A stretch of DNA of 64,000 nucleotides from Anaeromonas frigoriresistens (GTDB lineage Bacteria; Bacillota; Clostridia; Tissierellales; SIT17): contig NZ_WSFT01000053.1 of NCBI RefSeq assembly GCF_016820655.1, positions 485,253-549,252 on the forward strand, read 5' to 3'. Below, piece by piece: positions 62,454-64,000 of the stretch (its first letter is position 1; every line of letters starts with the position of its first letter). Under the pieces are notes generated by a model that did not search any database, was not told the origin of the DNA, and was given only the letters and a program-made list of their open reading frames with translations. A program made the translations under genes and the position numbers.

Positions 62454-63465
62454 TTATTTTTTGTTTTTCACATTCTTTTATCATATCTTCAGGCCATATT
62501 GCAGCTTGAACTTCTCCTATATGAGCTTTCTGTAAAAAGAACATACATATTCGTGATTGACCTATTCCTCCTCCAATTGTATAGGGAAGTTTACCTTCTA
62601 GTAGCTCTCTGTGATATCTTAAGCTTTTACGATGCTCACATCCAGCTACCTTTAATTGTCTTTTTAACGATTCCTCGGAAACTCTTATTCCCATAGATGA
62701 TACTTCTAAAGCAATATTCAGCACTGGATACCAAAAAATAATATCTCCATTTAATTCCCAATCATCATAATCAGGTGCTCTTCCATCATGCTTAATACCA
62801 GAATTTAACATGTTCCCAATTTGCATAATAAAGACTGCTCCCTTTTCCTTTGCGATAGCATGCTCTCTTTCCTTTGGAGTAAAATTGGGATACCTATCTT
62901 CTAATTCTTGACTACTAATAAAGTATATTTCATTAGGTAGAAAACTTTTGAGTTTGGCATATTTATTATTGATATACCTTTCTGTATCTTTAAATACATA
63001 ATAGATTTTTTTGACTATTGATTTTAAAGATTCTATTTTTCTATCCTCTTTATTAATTATTTTCTCCCAATCCCATTGATCAACATATATTGAATGAATA
63101 TTATCTAAGTCTTCATCCCTACGAATAGCATTCATATCTGTATACAAACCTTCTCCAATTTTAAAATTATATCTACTTAATGCCATACGCTTCCATTTTG
63201 CTAGAGAATGAACAATTTCAACATCTTTACCACCAACTCCTAGAACATCAAAAGATACAGGTCTTTCAACTCCATTTAAATTATCATTAAGTCCAGTATC
63301 TGATATTACAAATAACGGAGCTGATACTCTCGTCAAATCAAGCTTTTTAGATAAAGATCTTTCAAAATAATCCTTAACTTCTTTTATAGCTACCTCTGTT
63401 TCTAATAAATCAAGTTTTGCTTTATAGGTTTTTGGTATTATTAGTTTTTTTTCTATAGCTTCCAT
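62443..63465 (-). CDS. asnA: Aspartate-ammonia ligase (asparagine synthetase A)
   Basis: The 340-residue class-II synthetase-like enzyme makes asparagine from aspartate, ammonia and ATP. Motifs: [29 protein letters not shown], and the C-terminal [19 protein letters not shown]. Start behind GGAGGAATGT. The T-box leader with an Asn codon in the expected specifier position places it under tRNA-Asn charging control. Length is typical. Confidence 0.96.
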   Translation of the reverse strand: MEAIEKKLIIPKTYKAKLDLLETEVAIKEVKDYFERSLSKKLDLTRVSAPLFVISDTGLNDNLNGVERPVSFDVLGVGGKDVEIVHSLAKWKRMALSRYNFKIGEGLYTDMNAIRRDEDLDNIHSIYVDQWDWEKIINKEDRKIESLKSIVKKIYYVFKDTERYINNKYAKLKSFLPNEIYFISSQELEDRYPNFTPKEREHAIAKEKGAVFIMQIGNMLNSGIKHDGRAPDYDDWELNGDIIFWYPVLNIALEVSSMGIRVSEESLKRQLKVAGCEHRKSLRYHRELLEGKLPYTIGGGIGQSRICMFFLQKAHIGEVQAAIWPEDMIKECEKQKIMIL

Positions 63466-63570
63466 TTACATTCCTCCATCTTATATATTGTTAGTACAGT
63501 ATAATTTGCTGGCCAGCAAAACAGTATTACAATAAAGTTATTTAAAGATAATACTTTTATATTAATAATA

Positions 63571-63843
63571 AAAAAAGTCTTTCAATCCTATATATAGGAC
63601 GAAAGACTTGTCTTCGCGGTACCACCCATTTTAGCTAGTTTAAATAGCTATCTTAATAAGTACAGAATATAATTATATATTCGATACTTGTCAATTTGAT
63701 AACGGGATTGATACCGTCTAAGCCTACTTTATAAAATTTCGGTTAGAAACTCCGAGATGTTCTTCAGTATATATCTTCTACCAGTCTCTCACCATCACTA
63801 GCTCGCTAAAAGTTAATATTATACCTACTCTTCTCTTCACTGT
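63571..63843 (-). ncRNA. T-box riboswitch of asnA
   Basis: The T-box proper (GGGTGGTACCGCG on the minus strand, 63627-63615) precedes a terminator with a stem AAGTCTTTC/GAAAGACTT and seven T residues (63610-63571). Stem I elements AGTGATGGTGAGAGACTGG and the following GAAGAACATCTCGG lie upstream; AAC in that loop is the likely specifier for tRNA-Asn. Uncharged tRNA-Asn should open the terminator. Confidence 0.88.
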
Positions 63844-63869
63844 TTTTTTATTATTAATATATTGTAATA

Positions 63870-63898
63870 ATTATAATCCAATTTTAAAATTATGTCAA
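63870..63898 (-). promoter_or_regulatory. Consensus promoter of the asnA T-box
   Basis: TTGACA (63898-63893) and TATAAT (63875-63870) on the minus strand are 17 bp apart: a perfect sigma-A promoter about 27 bp before the leader. Confidence 0.75.
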
Positions 63899-63920
63899 TA
63901 GGTTACCATAATTTTATAAC

Positions 63921-63957
63921 AAAAAAAGACTTCCAAATAAATTGGAAGTCTTTTTTT
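63921..63957 (-). terminator. Terminator after the tRNA-Phe gene
   Basis: 16-bp stem (GACTTCCAA/TTGGAAGTC core with A7/T7 ends) and a 5-nt loop, immediately 3' of the tRNA. Confidence 0.85.
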
Positions 63958-63958
63958 A

Positions 63959-64000
63959 TGGTGCCCAGAGGCGGAATCGAACCACCGACACGGGGATTTT
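63959..64000 (-). tRNA. tRNA-Phe, 3' part; 5' part cut by the window edge
   Basis: The minus strand ends a tRNA with an encoded CCA: T-arm GGTGG/CCGCC around TTCGATT, acceptor half TCTGGGC, discriminator A. The visible anticodon-side AAAATCCCCGTGTC fits tRNA-Phe (GAA anticodon just outside or at the edge). The 5' half is missing. Confidence 0.75.

Overview
The window is AT-rich, gene-dense DNA from a low-GC, anaerobic, spore-forming Firmicute. An amino-acid-fermenting lineage of the Clostridia/Tissierellia type is the best guess. The reasons are clostridial-type ribosome binding sites, a YhcN/YlaJ sporulation lipoprotein, ferredoxin-dependent 2-oxoacid oxidoreductases, an arginine deiminase, a 2-hydroxyacyl-CoA-dehydratase-type activase, a T-box and a THF riboswitch. 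Two genes can only be read if UGA is decoded as selenocysteine. No rRNA, CRISPR array, prophage or insertion sequence was seen. The window ends inside a tRNA-Phe gene.

Layout. 1-2.3 kb: an M16-peptidase-like protein cut by the left edge, a membrane-anchored chelatase-like protein and a sporulation lipoprotein. 2.4-6.8 kb: phosphate uptake, pstS-pstC-pstA-pstB-phoU, with two PhoP-box-like repeat arrays, one before pstS and one before pstC. 7.0-10.8 kb: ychF, then a FliK-like/FlhB-C-terminal-like/YaaR trio. 10.9-17.3 kb: deoC-pduL, a thioredoxin-like pair whose second gene has an in-frame UGA, aroC-aroB-aroA, and folT under a THF riboswitch. 17.4-25.9 kb: membrane proteins, arginine deiminase, an aldo/keto reductase, a SelW-like selenoprotein, and a four-gene operon ending in UvsE fused to a DUF1722-like domain and lacking any canonical start codon. 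26-31 kb: MATE exporter, Gate-domain protein, rpsD, nitroreductase and rnhA.

31.0-38.6 kb: an agrD-agrC-agrB quorum-sensing locus with a serine where the thiolactone cysteine is expected, then two tandem copies of a 2-oxoacid:ferredoxin oxidoreductase; the first has a near-consensus Fur box upstream. 38.6-44 kb: a cupin/XRE regulator with potABCD, and an EamA transporter. 44-50.5 kb: thiI-cysteine desulfurase-LUD protein, an ArsA-like ATPase with a small partner, and CstA. 50.6-51.0 kb: a strong extended -10 promoter, a roughly 140-nt non-coding transcript with exposed C-rich motifs, and a perfect hairpin terminator, read here as a candidate small RNA. 51-58.7 kb: asparaginase, a divergent pair of probable surface proteins, a split Gate-domain pair, and three overlapping genes for an acyl-CoA dehydratase activase system without its dehydratase. 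58.7-64 kb: unknown proteins with a NUDIX hydrolase, a YprB-like exonuclease, T-box-controlled asnA and the tRNA.

How the parts fit: several genes bear on amino-acid fermentation and redox (arginine deiminase, asparaginase, asparagine synthetase, ferredoxin oxidoreductases, PduL, selenoproteins). Regulation is mostly visible as cis elements: PhoP boxes, Fur box, THF riboswitch, T-box, and an inverted-repeat operator before the pot operon. Many transcription units end in long perfect palindromes placed between convergent genes, often overlapping the stop codons. All functions are inferred by reading the sequence; no database search was run.
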